In this document: positions 22,069-34,645 of the stretch, piece after piece
How the letters are laid out: every line of letters begins with the position of its first letter
Numbering within the stretch: position 1 is the first letter of the stretch
Made by a program: the position numbers and the translations under genes
The notes under the pieces: generated by a model
Seen by the model: the letters and a program-made list of their open reading frames with translations, nothing else
Told to the model about the DNA's origin: nothing
The model's database searches: none
From: Aquilaria yunnanensis
Taxonomy: Eukaryota; Streptophyta; Magnoliopsida; Malvales; Thymelaeaceae
Reading direction: 5' to 3'
Length of the DNA stretch: 64,000 nt
NCBI GenBank assembly: GCA_039654915.1
Contig: CM077600.1
Span: 35,394,992-35,458,991 of the forward strand

Positions 22069-23856
22069 TGAACTGTTTGTTTGTCTTTTTCTTCGTCCTT
22101 TTTGAAATGTACCAAGGCCCGAGATTTTTGTCAAGGTCCTTGAGAGATGCAAGTGGATTTTCTTGTTGCAATTTATCGCATTAGCCATGCATGCTGGTTC
22201 TTAAGCAGTAGTTGGTACCTGCATGAGTCATGTGACCAGGTAAAAGTGCTGAAACTAGTTTTTTTTTTTTTTTGGTCTCTGGGCTTTGGTGGCCATAAAT
22301 ATGAAAGTTGTTAGCCAATACAACCCATCGCTTCAAACATAACCAGACATAACCCATCTAGACTCTTTGACACTTATCTAGCAGCAACGCCATCCTCTGT
22401 GCACCTGTCCCTTGAAGAACCTTCACCTGACATTCCACAACCATACCATATCAGGCATCACCTTATGAAAACTCTTCCTTACGTGCGGCCAAAGTTCCAC
22501 CAGACCGATTGACTGCTAAATCCAGTTCTCTCCGCAAAAGATGGATGACTAATTAAGCTCCCCCATAATTAAGTGGCTCAGTTTGAATTTCGTTGGCATT
22601 CACAGCTGTCATCTGAAATTCCTAATCTTGATAACGTCTTTACACCTTCATCTAAGGTCCAATGGCTGGTATTGCCTGACCGAGACAGATCATAAGGCAT
22701 TTTCACATTCACTCCTTCCCCTGGCATGCCTCGGTTTTCCTGTCCCTGGATTCCCATTCAATGCTGCAAGCCTGCAAGTCATACTCTCGAGTCTGTTTGA
22801 AGTTTTCCTGCAGCCATTCTCTTTGCTCTTAGGTCGATCTGTCATCCTTATGGCCGCCTCTACCTTCCCTTCTATGAATTTCTCATTTGTCCCCATCGCA
22901 ATGTTCCAACACTTGATATGACTGACATCTCCATCTGTCTCAGGGGGCTTATATCTTCTTCAGCAATGGAAATTCAATCACTGCTTTCAAGACATCCGAG
23001 TCAACAGGAGTTCAGTGCTGTTTGTGATTTTCACATCCATCCTTACCCATTAACACCAAGATTGACAGAATTGCCTCTTCTCTTCTCATGCTTTATAATG
23101 GCTTTGGTGAAACCATCACAAACCCTGTTAAAGAGATAACTACCCAAAAAGATCAGCCTTACTGAATTATTCAGAGAATCTGCCCAGAAACAAGCTAAAC
23201 TACTAAGAACTTTCCCATCAGCACTTCAAATATTGGATTTCATAAAATCATTAGAGTTCCTATTTCATATCTACATCCAGAGAAATCCTAAGTTATCCCT
23301 TTCCCCTGTTAAGTTCTTTAAAGAAAGGAACCGAAAAAAGAATGCAGAAGAAGCAATTCAAAACAAAGAGAATTACTTTCATCAAAACTGAGACATATAT
23401 TAATAGCAACAAGAAAAGAGAATTCAAAAGGAAACATAAACAGAAAGTAGAACATCGCAGCTTTAGCTTTATCGAACCAAAATGCAAGAGTGTGGCAAAA
23501 TAACCCACATTGATTGTTAATAGACTTCACTTCGGATTCTGAAACCCAGCTTAGGTCAGAGTGTTCTCACATCACTAGAACTGAATCACCCACCGATATT
23601 AACTTTTCCAATTAAAAAACCCCAACTCAGAAAAGCCACTAAAAAGAATACAAAATTTCATCTACAGTTCGTGCAACAACCAAATAACGCTCTTTGATCC
23701 ATGGACAAGAAACAGCTCCAAATATCTAAGCTAGATTTTGAGATGGACATTGCCCTTAGTAAAAAGATCCTGCAAAAGCACATAATGCAAAAAGTTCAAA
23801 ACTTGGATAAGACAAATTCAATGATTCATGCTTCAGTTGATGTTCTTACCAGTGAT
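22069..23856. other. Intergenic stretch between two convergent genes
   Basis: It should hold the 3' untranslated regions of both genes. At 22690-23140 short open frames occur on both strands (for example 68 codons on the minus strand at 22690-22896) but I recognise no domain. It does not encode a SUEL/Gal-lectin domain that I can see. A splice-donor-like CTG/GTAAGA just after the galactosidase stop codon (near 23850) suggests that its 3' leader may itself be spliced. Confidence 0.45.
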
Positions 23857-25137
23857 TCATAATACATATCCAGTTGATACAAGGTCCAATGATATGCCAA
23901 GAGGAGAGCCACCCTCTTCTTCAAGAATAACTAGCAGGTTACTGGTGGGTCTAAGAAACGACTGTGGCACATTATACCTACAAGTACAACTGTCACTAGA
24001 GATGCTTAAAGCGCTAAACATTTCACAGTAACCACTTCATGCGTCATTAATCAAGACTTCTGAGTTTCAGAAACTATGTTCGATCATTCTGGTTACTTCA
24101 TTGAGCAAAATCTTTTTAAGTTCATGACCAATATACGCAACAGAGCTTCCAAACCATGGAAACCACTGTAAAGCTATTTCATTAATTTGTATTGAATTAT
24201 GAAAGTAAAGAAAGACATGGCACAATCTATATTATATGTTTGTGAATTCCAAGACACCACTGAAAATAGAACGAGGCTAATTACTAACCATCTCTGTGAA
24301 GGTGAACCATCTGAAGTATGGAAGGAGACCCAATATCTGCCAATACTCTCTCCATTAATCCATGCTTCACCTTTCCCCATGGAACCAAGGTCTAGTACAA
24401 CAGGATCATTGCCCTCAGGTGCATCAAATACAGTCTGTACCCTCAACAAAACCCATGTTTATCATAAATTGCCCCTTATGGTTCAAGAATAAAAACTGTT
24501 ACAGTTTCATCTTTTTCTTTTATACCTTATACCACATAAGGGATTCATAGGAAGATGAAAATCTTGTCCATTGGACTTGGCCTGATCCTTGGTAAGTGTA
24601 GATCTGCAGTCTCTCACCTAACAATCCTACCTACAGCAACATATACAGCCCACATATCAAAGTAATAAAGAGGGATGATAACATTTTCTCTTTGTTTTGC
24701 ATCACGCATGTGTGTGTGTGTGCATTAGTGCACATGTATATGTCTAGAGTACCTGATAGCCCCATGCATGGTTGGTGAAGTCCTTTACATTTTGTGTATC
24801 ATGGACTCTTACTTGACGAATTCCAGCAGCCTTTCTCTCCATAAATGCTCCAGAGTCCTTCAAACCAAAGACCATATCAGTAATTTTCAATTTTTCATCC
24901 TTTTGACTAACATAATAACACTGCTAAAGCAAAGAACGTAATTTTATTAAGTTGGTATCTCAAAAGGAAACTTATTATTCATGGACTTGATTGATGAGTT
25001 GACTTACTGGTAATCCAACCATTGCACTCAATAAGGCAACTCTGTTAATCCCATTATTCAATGTAATTGCGGTCTCCAACATGAAGCCTCTACTTCTGTG
25101 ACTTCCATGTGCAGATCCTATACAATATCCAAGAAAA

Positions 25138-25175
<38 letters not shown>

Positions 25176-28100
25176 CTGAGAGATCTTACCCGCAGCAAGT
25201 CTACTGAAGAAAAACAGAACACACCCACAGGCATATGGAACATACCAACATGCACACCATTGACAAATGCATGCAAAACATGTCCAAGTGAGTTTACATT
25301 AAGTATGGCTGCACTGTTACCAACCTCATGCCGAAACCTGCATTCAAGATACCAATATAGATCTGCAAGATCAATGACTTTAGGAGTTAAGCACAATCTG
25401 CAAGCTGCTCAATTTTCTTATGGTCAACTGTTACTGGTATTGATATCACATAGAAGTCCATGCTTGTTTGTGGGAACAAATTTTATACCAATGTCAAAGG
25501 AAAGAGCTGTCTAAGAATAAGAATATGAAAACTTTCACCAACATGTCCATACTTGCTCAAACTTGCAAAGTTTTCAATAATCTAATCTGCTCATGTTTTT
25601 CTCACTTTTAACAAATTTTTATTTTTTTAAATTTTTCTAAATATAGGTGAAATCACGGGGGGAACTTTATTCGAAGTGAGGAACTAAACTAACTCCTACA
25701 AAAAGAAGAATTAGAATCAACTTTACCAAAAAAGAAAAACACAACCATTTCTATGCATTCATTTGTCTTCACCGACCTATCTATTAAACAAAGACAATAA
25801 TGAGATTTGGATTGATTTGCATACCTGAAGGTGTACCAAAGATAATCAGATGCATCTTTTGTAGTATTCATTTGTTCTAATAATATCTTTGATCTCATAG
25901 ATGTTTCCTCAAAATTAGGAATAACATCTCTAATTTCAACCCACATTTCAGCTGCATCAAATTTCTTGGCTGCTACCATTGCTCTTGTACTGTATGGCAC
26001 ATTGATCTGCCCTCAAAAGAATCAGTGAGTAAACATTTGTCGCTAACAACTACCACTAGTTAAGTTACTCTGAGTTCAAAAACATAATTAACTTCTGCAC
26101 ATGACACTTTAAGGCTTGCCTTTGCGGTATTGAAGGATACATCTTTGCAATTGGGTAAAATGCTGATTGACTTTGGAGGCAGATTGTAGGTAGAGTTTTG
26201 GAAGCTGACGCTTACACCTTGTATTTCATCAATGTTCACAAGAAAGGCAGCACATTCTCCTGAGTTTTCTTTAAAGACATATGCCTAATTCCAACAAGTT
26301 GATGAATATGAAGTTCTAATCAATGTCCCCCTTCAAAGCAATTTTAAAAAGAGAAAAACTGGAGATGGGGGAATTTGTCCCAGATCATCTCAAGTACCAT
26401 CTGTTGCTGACCCAAAGGGAGAGTCTCTTGTGCACCACCCAATAAGGCTTTGGAAGACTGTTTTATTGCTGCATGCAACTCCATTAGATGGCCCCATTTT
26501 GGTTGTCTTTTCATACCTAAAACAATGAGGAACAAATAAGAAGAATTCAAGTCTAGCTAATTCAATAGATGTTTCCCATGCATTGTTGAACAGTTAATTG
26601 CCTGAAAAATCAGTTAATTTACATATTTGGGTTTTAGAAAATAACTGATTTAAAACATCCGCATCCGGCCAAAGACCATCACAATTGAACACCAAGAATC
26701 CTTTACTAATAAGACCAAGTGGTTTTGACTACTAAAAAAATCCTCAAATGGTCCTTTGAGAAAATAGGCTTAGCATCTCAAACTAGAAATGAAACTGCAA
26801 CCAGAAATGGGAAAAACACTAGAACAGGGACTAGGCAAAGCTTCTCTGCTACCATATCAAAGCATCCAATGTAAAATCAATTGGCAGTTTATAGAAAGGC
26901 CTCACCACAATAACAGCTGTAGGAACTTCTTTAGAATAATGTAACATATAACTCTTGACGATATTCTTTTTTAGAAGAAAAAAAAAAAGGAAGCTAGAAT
27001 TCCATGAGTTTTCTTTTTAATTTAACTACATAAATATGAAGTAAAAATACCAAAACTTCAAAAAAATGTGATAGTTTATGACTAGAGCTTAGGTGTTCAA
27101 ACAATGCCACCATATTAACACATATTGTAAGGGAAGCACAGAAAACATACCATACTCATCAAGAGGGGCTTCATCGTAGTAACTTGTTGTCACATAGGCT
27201 GAAGCTGCCCTTCCAAAGTTGGTTCCTCCATGATACTGAGTCAACATTCATTTTTATATCTTTAGATCAGATTTTTACCTAAAGTTTTCAGTGAGTCAAG
27301 TTACTAAGCTGTTCTCGCGCTAGGGCCGCATGTTTATGATTTCTTACCATGTAATAATTAATGAAGCTTCCATTTTTTGCTACAAACAAAGCAACTTCAA
27401 ATGCAATGTCCTCAGGAGACCGTTCGTGTGCTGCTTCACCATAGACTTGATACCTTGAGGAAAACAAATCATTATTTGTTGGGGGTTCAAAGTAACTTTC
27501 CCATATCTTTTGAGAAACTAAGTAAATTAGAACTATGAAGAAACTAAGACCAAGTAATTTTCGCATATCTCACATAGTCCCAATTGACAGAACGCAAAGG
27601 TGAATGAAAAATTTGAACTATGATAAAATGCCTTAGAATTTTCGAATAATTATATCAAAGATTAACATAAAGAATAAGTTATGTATCGACGAATTAGAGT
27701 AGGATGGACATGTTGAGAAGTGTCAGTTCTATTAGGAAAGAATATGTCCCTTAAGTTGAAGGAAAACTACTATAAAATGGCTTCATCAGAAAAAAAGAAA
27801 ACAAAAATGAAAAAAGAAATACTCCTACTATAGAATCGCCATTTAAGCTGCCATGCTTTATGATGCTTGGTGTTGAACAATGAAGAGACAACACACAAAT
27901 ATACAGGGTAAGGTAAAAGCAATTAGAATTGAAGAAAAAAGTATAGAAGGTAGATATAGGTGGCAGCAAAAAAGTCAAACATAGACCAAAACGTTTTTGG
28001 GTAGAAATAGTATCAAAGCATCTTGCTGTTTTAGAACTTATGAAGACACTTGCTTCCAGTCAAGCAAAATGGAGAATTAGAATTCCATGTAGCCAATCCC

Positions 28101-31100
28101 AACTAGTTGAGAGTAATACTTAGTTGATTCATTAACAAATCAGAAAACAGAAGCAGCAAACAATTATAGTAATCATCAGATGTTGCCCCTGATTTAAAAA
28201 AAATTTCTGAGCAAAATAGACAATCTTATATATGCTTAGAAAATAAGTATCAAAGGAAGGTAATATCATGGACAGACGTACCGGGAAGTCCAGTTCTCAG
28301 CCCATATTGAAGGTTTGTTGGGTGAATTTGGTGTAAAATTCTCCCCACATTTTAAACCATTACATGTATTTATCTGTAAATATCACAATCATATTTTTTG
28401 TTAAAAGCGTTACATAAAAAATTATGTATAGAGGGTGAGACAACTGCAAACAGAACAAATAAATATTGCAAAAAGGCACAGTTAAGGGTTGCCTACACTT
28501 CTTTTCATATCGAGAGTTATCATTTTCTAATAGATGATTCTTTTTCTTCCTGATTAGATGATAAAAAAAGGTACATGTTCTTTTTATGAAATCACGTATG
28601 TATGTATAATCAAGTGACATCAAACAAACCACGGGATCAGGAGCATCGTCTTGTTTGCACATTGTCCATGGAACCCCTGTTTGAAGTCCCACAACCATTT
28701 GGGCAGCCCACTTGACATAAGATGCTCCCTTTTCGCCAAACACTTTTTCCAGTGTTTTGTACTCATTCTCAATCTGCTTCAGTCAATATATGCATCCCTT
28801 GGTGAGCAACTAATACTAGTAATGTATGATAGCACTGTTGCCACCAAAGAAATGAAAAAGGAACCTGTGATAGTATGATTGGTCCTCCTTGCGAAGCATA
28901 TAGCTGTTCAGATTTCATCATGTCCACAATTTTTGCTGTAAAACTTTGCATATGGATCTGACAATTTCATAAAACCAAGAATCAACATGCCTCTGCTTAG
29001 CAGCCTTCTTGAAAATTATTGGATTACAAAACCATGACAATAACGGCAGCAACACAATTTGGAGAACCAAAGCCAAAAAGGAAAATGATGAAAGCTCTTC
29101 TTTGCAGCTAGTTTGCCAAACATTAAGTTTATTAACCTCTATAATTAACTACACCAAGGTTGTGTTGAGAAGAGCATGCAGTATAGAAATTTGCCACTTT
29201 GCTTTTGCATGAATCTGTAGTGACAATTAACTACATCAACCACTGATGGCAAACAGTTTGCCAACTGCATTAGAACAAGTTATTAATTACCTTGAATGGC
29301 TCATTATCAGTACGGTACACAATCCCTGGGATGTCATGCAGCCAGAAAGGAAGCCCACTGCAATGTTACCACCTTGCACACATAAGCCCAATTTTTTTTC
29401 CACTGAATTACAGGAAAACTTTAGGAAATTTTATTGACATACCCATATGCCCACTCTGCCTCAATAAACGGTCCGATCCTGAGGCTAACATAAAGGCCTT
29501 GTGCTGCTACTTCCTTTATGAACCTAACTAAATCACGTCTTCCAATAAAATCATACTAAAAACAAAACACTAAAGTTAATGTCAGACAAGAAGGATAAAT
29601 TCAGGAAATCCCAGGAACAGTGAGGTCAGTGATACCTGGCCAGGTTGGGACTCGTGAAGGTTCCAAAACACATAGGTTTGTATCACATCCAGTCCTCCTT
29701 CTTTGGCCTTTGATATCAGTGAAGGCCACATCTGCAATCAATCTTAGCCATGAATTTGATTGATCTAGAAAGCATTGATAAATCATACAAAAGTCTGATA
29801 AAACATTTCCGAAGCCAATATGTGGGTTTGGCAGCCAACTCTACCACCCAACTTCTATCTGGTCCCTATATCAGATTGGAAATTGATCGTGAGACAATTT
29901 GCCACTAAATTCTAACAGGATTAAAGTATGCCACTAACTTTTGCCACATCACTCTCAGCGGGTTTGCTAATAGAAAAGTCAGTCCAACATCTGCAAGGTG
30001 CCAAGCCATAATAACATTCCAAGCATTTCCGGTGGGCAATGACAGACCTCATTTGTTAGATCATTTATATGTGCAAATACGGAATGGCTGAACCCTACTT
30101 CTTCACTTGTAGAAACCCCTTACACAGGTGATAGCTCCAATTAAGCAACCGCTCCCATTTTCTCAAAGACATTCCTAGAGGAGGAGGTTAAATAATTAAT
30201 TAATGAATACAAGGGGTACATGATTTGATGAGTTTGAAGAAATCGGCGAAGTTTATGTAGAGAAGGCAACGCCGGCGGCGTATTTGGCATAAGAATTCGG
30301 CGGGCGCGCGGAAAGCCATTGAAGTTGTTCGCCGTTTCCTTTTCGAATTCATTCGCTCCGCTCTCACCACCCGGTCCCTCATCACTTGCCCTGTCTCTTG
30401 CAGTCCTGCTCGGCATTTTCCTTTTTCCCTCGGAATCAGAAACGAGTCGACAAGGAGGTGGCAACCCCGCCTTCGCAGGGTAAAACTGCAGAACTGTCCC
30501 AAACCTTTCATGTCTTTCCTAATCCGTCCTGAATCTTTGCTTCTTTCCGTCCGTTATTCTTATGTTATGTTATGAGTAAATTGCGTAAATAGTCCCTAAC
30601 CTTTAATTGTAGTTTCGTTTTAGTCCTTAACCTATTGAATATTTTGTTTTGGTTCTTAACCTACTAAAATTGTTTGGTTTTGGTCCCTCAACAGATGAAA
30701 TTCATTAATTCAGAATAACTGTCTGACATAAACTTTTAAAATTTTAATTTAAATATTTGGTAACTGTGTTCCAATAAATTTAAACAATTTAATATTTTTT
30801 TATAGCAAATAAACAATTTAAATTAATAATTTTTTCTTTCTGAATAAAATAAGTTCAATTAACAGAAAGAAAAAAATGATAATTTGAATTTTCTATTAAC
30901 TATAAAAAATATTATATAGATTGAATTTATTGTAAGACAATTACCGAATAGTTTAAATTATAATTTAAAAATTTTTTATCAAATGAATATTTTAGGTTAA
31001 CATATTTCATTTAGTGGGGACCAAAATGAAATGTTTTTAATAGATTTAGGACTAAAATAAAACTTTTTAATAGGTTCTGGACCAAAACAGAACATTCAAT

Positions 31101-34100
31101 AAATTAGGGACTAAAACGAAATAATATTTAAAGGTTAGGGATCTTTTATGCAATTTACTCGTTATGTTATATATGTGCTAAGACTGCCTGCAAATAGTTA
31201 ATTCCCAAACCGCTGCATCGGCGTTCCTACTAGAAGTCTACACAACAGTGTAGGACGACTCCCTGGGATTACTTACTGGCCACTAAATCGGTAAATCCTA
31301 TCCAACCAGTAAAGTTAGTACCTTTTTGGTTGTGATTTTCGCCTACTTCTTATTTCCCCGTAAATGGAAATGGGCGCACAAAAAAGCCATTGTTTTCATG
31401 TGAGCGTCGGTCTGTGAATGTACTCGTTCGGAAAAACTTAATAATGCCAACAAGGTTATTCTATACACTAAAGTAATTAAAAGTGGCACTCTTCCTAGAG
31501 TACTCTCTCTCTCTCTCTTCTCTTTTCTTTTCTTTGTTTTTTTTTGGTCAAATTTTTTCTTGACCGAAACTGGTTTTTGTTGGGCTGATTTATTTTGAAA
31601 CGGAAAATTACACAATTGGTCCTTTAACTATTAGAGATGATGTCTTTTGGTCCAAAGTGTTTTATTTTTTTAAGTTTTATGCTCCCAAACTTTCATGAGT
31701 AACAATATTTAAGTCTCCATTTTGTCATGAAATCTCAAATTCACTACATTGTTTTTGTGTCTTATATTTTCTATTTGGCCAAAAGGGCATTTTGGCTCCT
31801 AAACTTTATCAACTCAGACTTTTAACCCCTTGAACTTTGACTCAGTACTAATCGGCCCTCAAACTTTGTTAAACGGGACCTTTTACCCCTGGACTCAGTT
31901 TAATGAAGCACATGATATCAGATGTGCGTCCCATCACATGATTCATTAAGGGGGTAAAAGGTCCTATTTTACATAATTCAAGGGGCGATCGGTACCGAGC
32001 CATAGTTTAGGGGGTTAAAAGTCTGAGTTGATAAAGTTCAGGGGGCAAAAGGGCCTTTTGGCCTTTTCTATTTACTAATTTGTTACCAACATCTTTCAGG
32101 CATTTCAATTTTTAACTTTTGAGTTGATCATAACTTATTTCCTCCATTAATTTTTTTAGTACATTGGTCTAATACTTTTTGTTTTATATTTATTGAATTT
32201 GTTACTAACATCTTTCAAACATTTCAAGTTTTTAAAAAATTTTGATCTGCCCATATCTTATTTTTAAATTCATAACTTTCTTTAATACTTTTTCTTCTAT
32301 AAAAATAATCGGAATGAAAATTTTGTGACTTCGTTGGTAGCTCCACCAACATGGTACGGGCTACAGTCTAATATTTTGACTTATACACGAGATTTTTTCC
32401 CTTTAAATAATGAATACAACTTTAGCACTTGTATATGATTTTAGGTATATAGGTACAGTGGCGGAACCACCATGGGATAGGGGGGTGCTGTTGCCCCCCG
32501 AAAATTTTAGAAATTTGTAAATATGAGGTACTAACTTGGCTATTTTCTGAGAAACTAAGAAACAGATGAGAATTTTGCCCCGTACAAAGGATAAATAGCG
32601 CCAAGAGTAATAAATCTTTACCTTTTATTGCGTGTTTGCCCCTAACCTCTGAAATATTTCATATCCATCCCAAACCATTCTCTCTCAACGTCTCTCTATC
32701 TCTCTCTCTCCTCTAGTCTACTTAAGTGATAATTAATCAAAAAAAGTAATTATTTTAATAATTTTTATTTAAAATAGATATTACTTTAATAATATATACA
32801 CCTAATAATTATTTAAATTATCTTTTATAAAATTTAATTTCTATAAATAATTTTTTTCTATTAAGTTTGGGTCGTCGTTCGTCTCACATCCGGCTAGCCC
32901 CTAGCCCCCGAGCCTCAAAATCTAGGTCCGCCACTGTATAGGTATGAATATATATCTCCAGTGGGTGACGATGAGTCAAACTAATTAAATGTTGCCAAGT
33001 TGGCAGCACATGACTTGGGGATCCAGTTGATCTTGGTCCTAGGATCACGTGATACAACTAACTGCGTTGTGTTCCAAAATTAACTTAATAAAAGTACTCC
33101 ATTTGTTTAGATTTGGGGTCATGAAAAACAAGCTCTGGCTAATAAGGATGGAACTTGCCTCTTCATTAATTTCTCCAAATGACCTTTTTTCAGTAGGATT
33201 GACTCAGCCACAAACCGAGTAACATTTGATAAAGCTAAAACAGATTGAGGAAGTGGGCTCTAATAACGTATTAAAAAATATCCAAACTAATTGGTGATAA
33301 AATTTCACAATAATATAAAATCATAAATAACTCATTTATTAAACAATGTGAGACTTTTTACATCTCTCCTTGCAGCCAAGAGTAACCCGGACTTGGCAAA
33401 TAGTCCACGTTAATGCCTTTCTTACATTTCTGATGCACCTAGCACCGATCGAGGAATAAAAAAGTACTCCTGCCGTTTTAATAAATTGGGGAAATAAAGA
33501 ACATTTTTAATCCTAAAAAAGTAGTACTTCTCTGCTTAAGTCATAATTCTTTCAGTTATAAAATTTTTACTATGGCGTTAATAGTTATTTTTTAATTTGA
33601 TATATAGAAACACTATTGCGAAAAGAAAAATTGATAATGTAAATTATACATTGATTAAAGCTCGGCTTCTAACTCATATGAATAATTTTTTATGTATGAT
33701 ATGCAAATGGGTTGATTAAAGTTCGAGTCAAGTGGATAATTAAGATTTAACCTCCAAAACTTTAAGTTAAATATATGCGTAATTAAAAATTATACGTTTT
33801 CTTTTTGGGTTTTGGTTCTCATTAGGTTTGGAAAGTAGTTTTATTTATTACTCTCGTGGTCCAAAACTTTTAACCCATTTAATTTTTTTATAGTATTTTG
33901 ACTTGAATTTATTCACATTATTATTTGTTAGAAAAAATTAAAAATATATATATATTTAGAAACCACATACCTTAATTTATCATTCATATATAAATATTTT
34001 TCTTTTATATATTAAAATATTAAAAATAAAAAATTTTAGATTAATTGTCAAAAATAAATTCTGAAAAAGTTTTGGAATGGAGGGAGTAATACTCTACTTT

Positions 34101-34645
34101 TTTTATATATTGTATGAGTTTTTTAAATGATAATTTAAACTATAATATGTAATTATGAGTAAATTAGAATTTCAGTTTTATGAATTCTAGTTCCACTTAA
34201 TTTTCCTCACATGTAGAAAGAAAGGATGAATCACTAGAAGTTGGGCGCCGCATCAACATACGACGGAGCCACCTGGTCGTCTAGTTGTAGTCGTATAATT
34301 ATATATGATCCTAGTTTCATTGATTATATCTACAAGAATTAATGTTCCAGGGGAAAGGGAAGGGAGGAAACCCCCGAAAAAGGAAGAAGAAGGCCATGCA
34401 TATCTATAGAACTAGTGGGAATCAAGAAGAAAAAATTAATTAGATACCTCAGGAGTGGAGCGAGGATAGTGGATAGAACCAGAAAACAAGAGCTTCCGCT
34501 CGCCGTCGATGATGAGAGATCTAGCGTCATATCTCACTTCACCACCCTCAGCTCCGCCGGCCGTCATAGGTAATAATATTGCAACACCCAACACGAAGCA
34601 GCACCAAATCATGAAACCGCTCATCGCCATTAATTTTCTCACCAA
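23857..34645 (-). CDS. BGAL16: Beta-galactosidase, GH35 (BGAL16-like)
   Basis: Secreted GH35 exo-galactosidase of the plant cell wall, hydrolysing terminal beta-galactosyl residues. Eighteen exons on the minus strand: 34448-34645, 29636-29731, 29443-29555, 29291-29357, 28865-28957, 28630-28773, 28282-28373, 27348-27453, 27151-27235, 26398-26516, 26120-26284, 25825-26006, 25246-25337, 25008-25117, 24753-24857, 24526-24630, 24289-24434, 23857-23977. All phases join to give 712 residues. A signal peptide covers about residues 1-31. [13 protein letters not shown] holds the acid/base Glu (E193), and WAENWTS the nucleophile (E263). The C-terminal galactose-binding region has [16 protein letters not shown]. 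No SUEL lectin domain follows. Intron 11 appears to use a GC donor. Intron 1 (about 4.7 kb) is filled with transposons. ATG at 34630 is an alternative start. BGAL16 assignment is from overall resemblance. Confidence 0.9.
25141..25174. repeat. (TA)n microsatellite in BGAL intron 13
   Basis: An uninterrupted TA dinucleotide tract of about 34 bp between exons 13 and 14 of the galactosidase gene. Confidence 0.95.
30140..30510 (-). other. GC-rich open region inside BGAL intron 1, unassigned
   Basis: Two overlapping minus-strand frames of about 100 codons (30141-30464 and 30200-30511) lie in DNA much richer in GC and CpG than the rest of the intron. I recognise no domain. It could be an alternative first exon or promoter, a captured gene fragment, or chance. 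It directly precedes, but is outside, the MULE-like element at 30574. Confidence 0.25.
30574..31160. mobile_element. MULE-like MITE with perfect 10-bp target-site duplication
   Basis: Terminal inverted repeats of about 150 bp: both ends begin GAGTAAATTGC, with CCCTAACCTTTAA and TTTCGTTTTAGTCC further in. It is flanked by GTTATGTTAT at 30564-30573 and again at 31161-31170. The end sequence matches the Pack-MULE candidate at 18863 (AGTAAATT), so both belong to one group. It sits in intron 1 of the galactosidase gene and carries no coding region. Confidence 0.85.
31777..32063. mobile_element. Fold-back MITE (287 bp) with perfect 10-bp target-site duplication
   Basis: The element is close to one large palindrome: GGCCAAAAGGGC at the left, its complement at the right, and shared blocks such as ACTTTATCAACTCAGACTTTT on both arms. 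Only a short loop near 31915-31945 is unpaired. The flanks carry TTTTCTATTT at 31767-31776 and 32064-32073. The duplication length suggests a Mutator-type transposase. It lies in BGAL intron 1. Confidence 0.88.
32456..32936. mobile_element. hAT-type MITE with 8-bp target-site duplication
   Basis: The left end reads CAGTGGCGGAACC; the right end reads CAGTGGCGGACCTAGA on the minus strand. The flanks are TATAGGTA at 32448-32455 and 32937-32944, the 8-bp size produced by hAT transposases. It is 481 bp, AT-rich inside with a short CT tract at 32698-32712, and has no coding region. It lies in BGAL intron 1. Confidence 0.85.

Noticed and set aside
22690..23140. Possible minus-strand exons downstream of the galactosidase (lectin domain or decayed gene)
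   Set aside because: The frames do not match a SUEL/Gal-lectin domain and carry stops; the galactosidase frame already ends at 23857.
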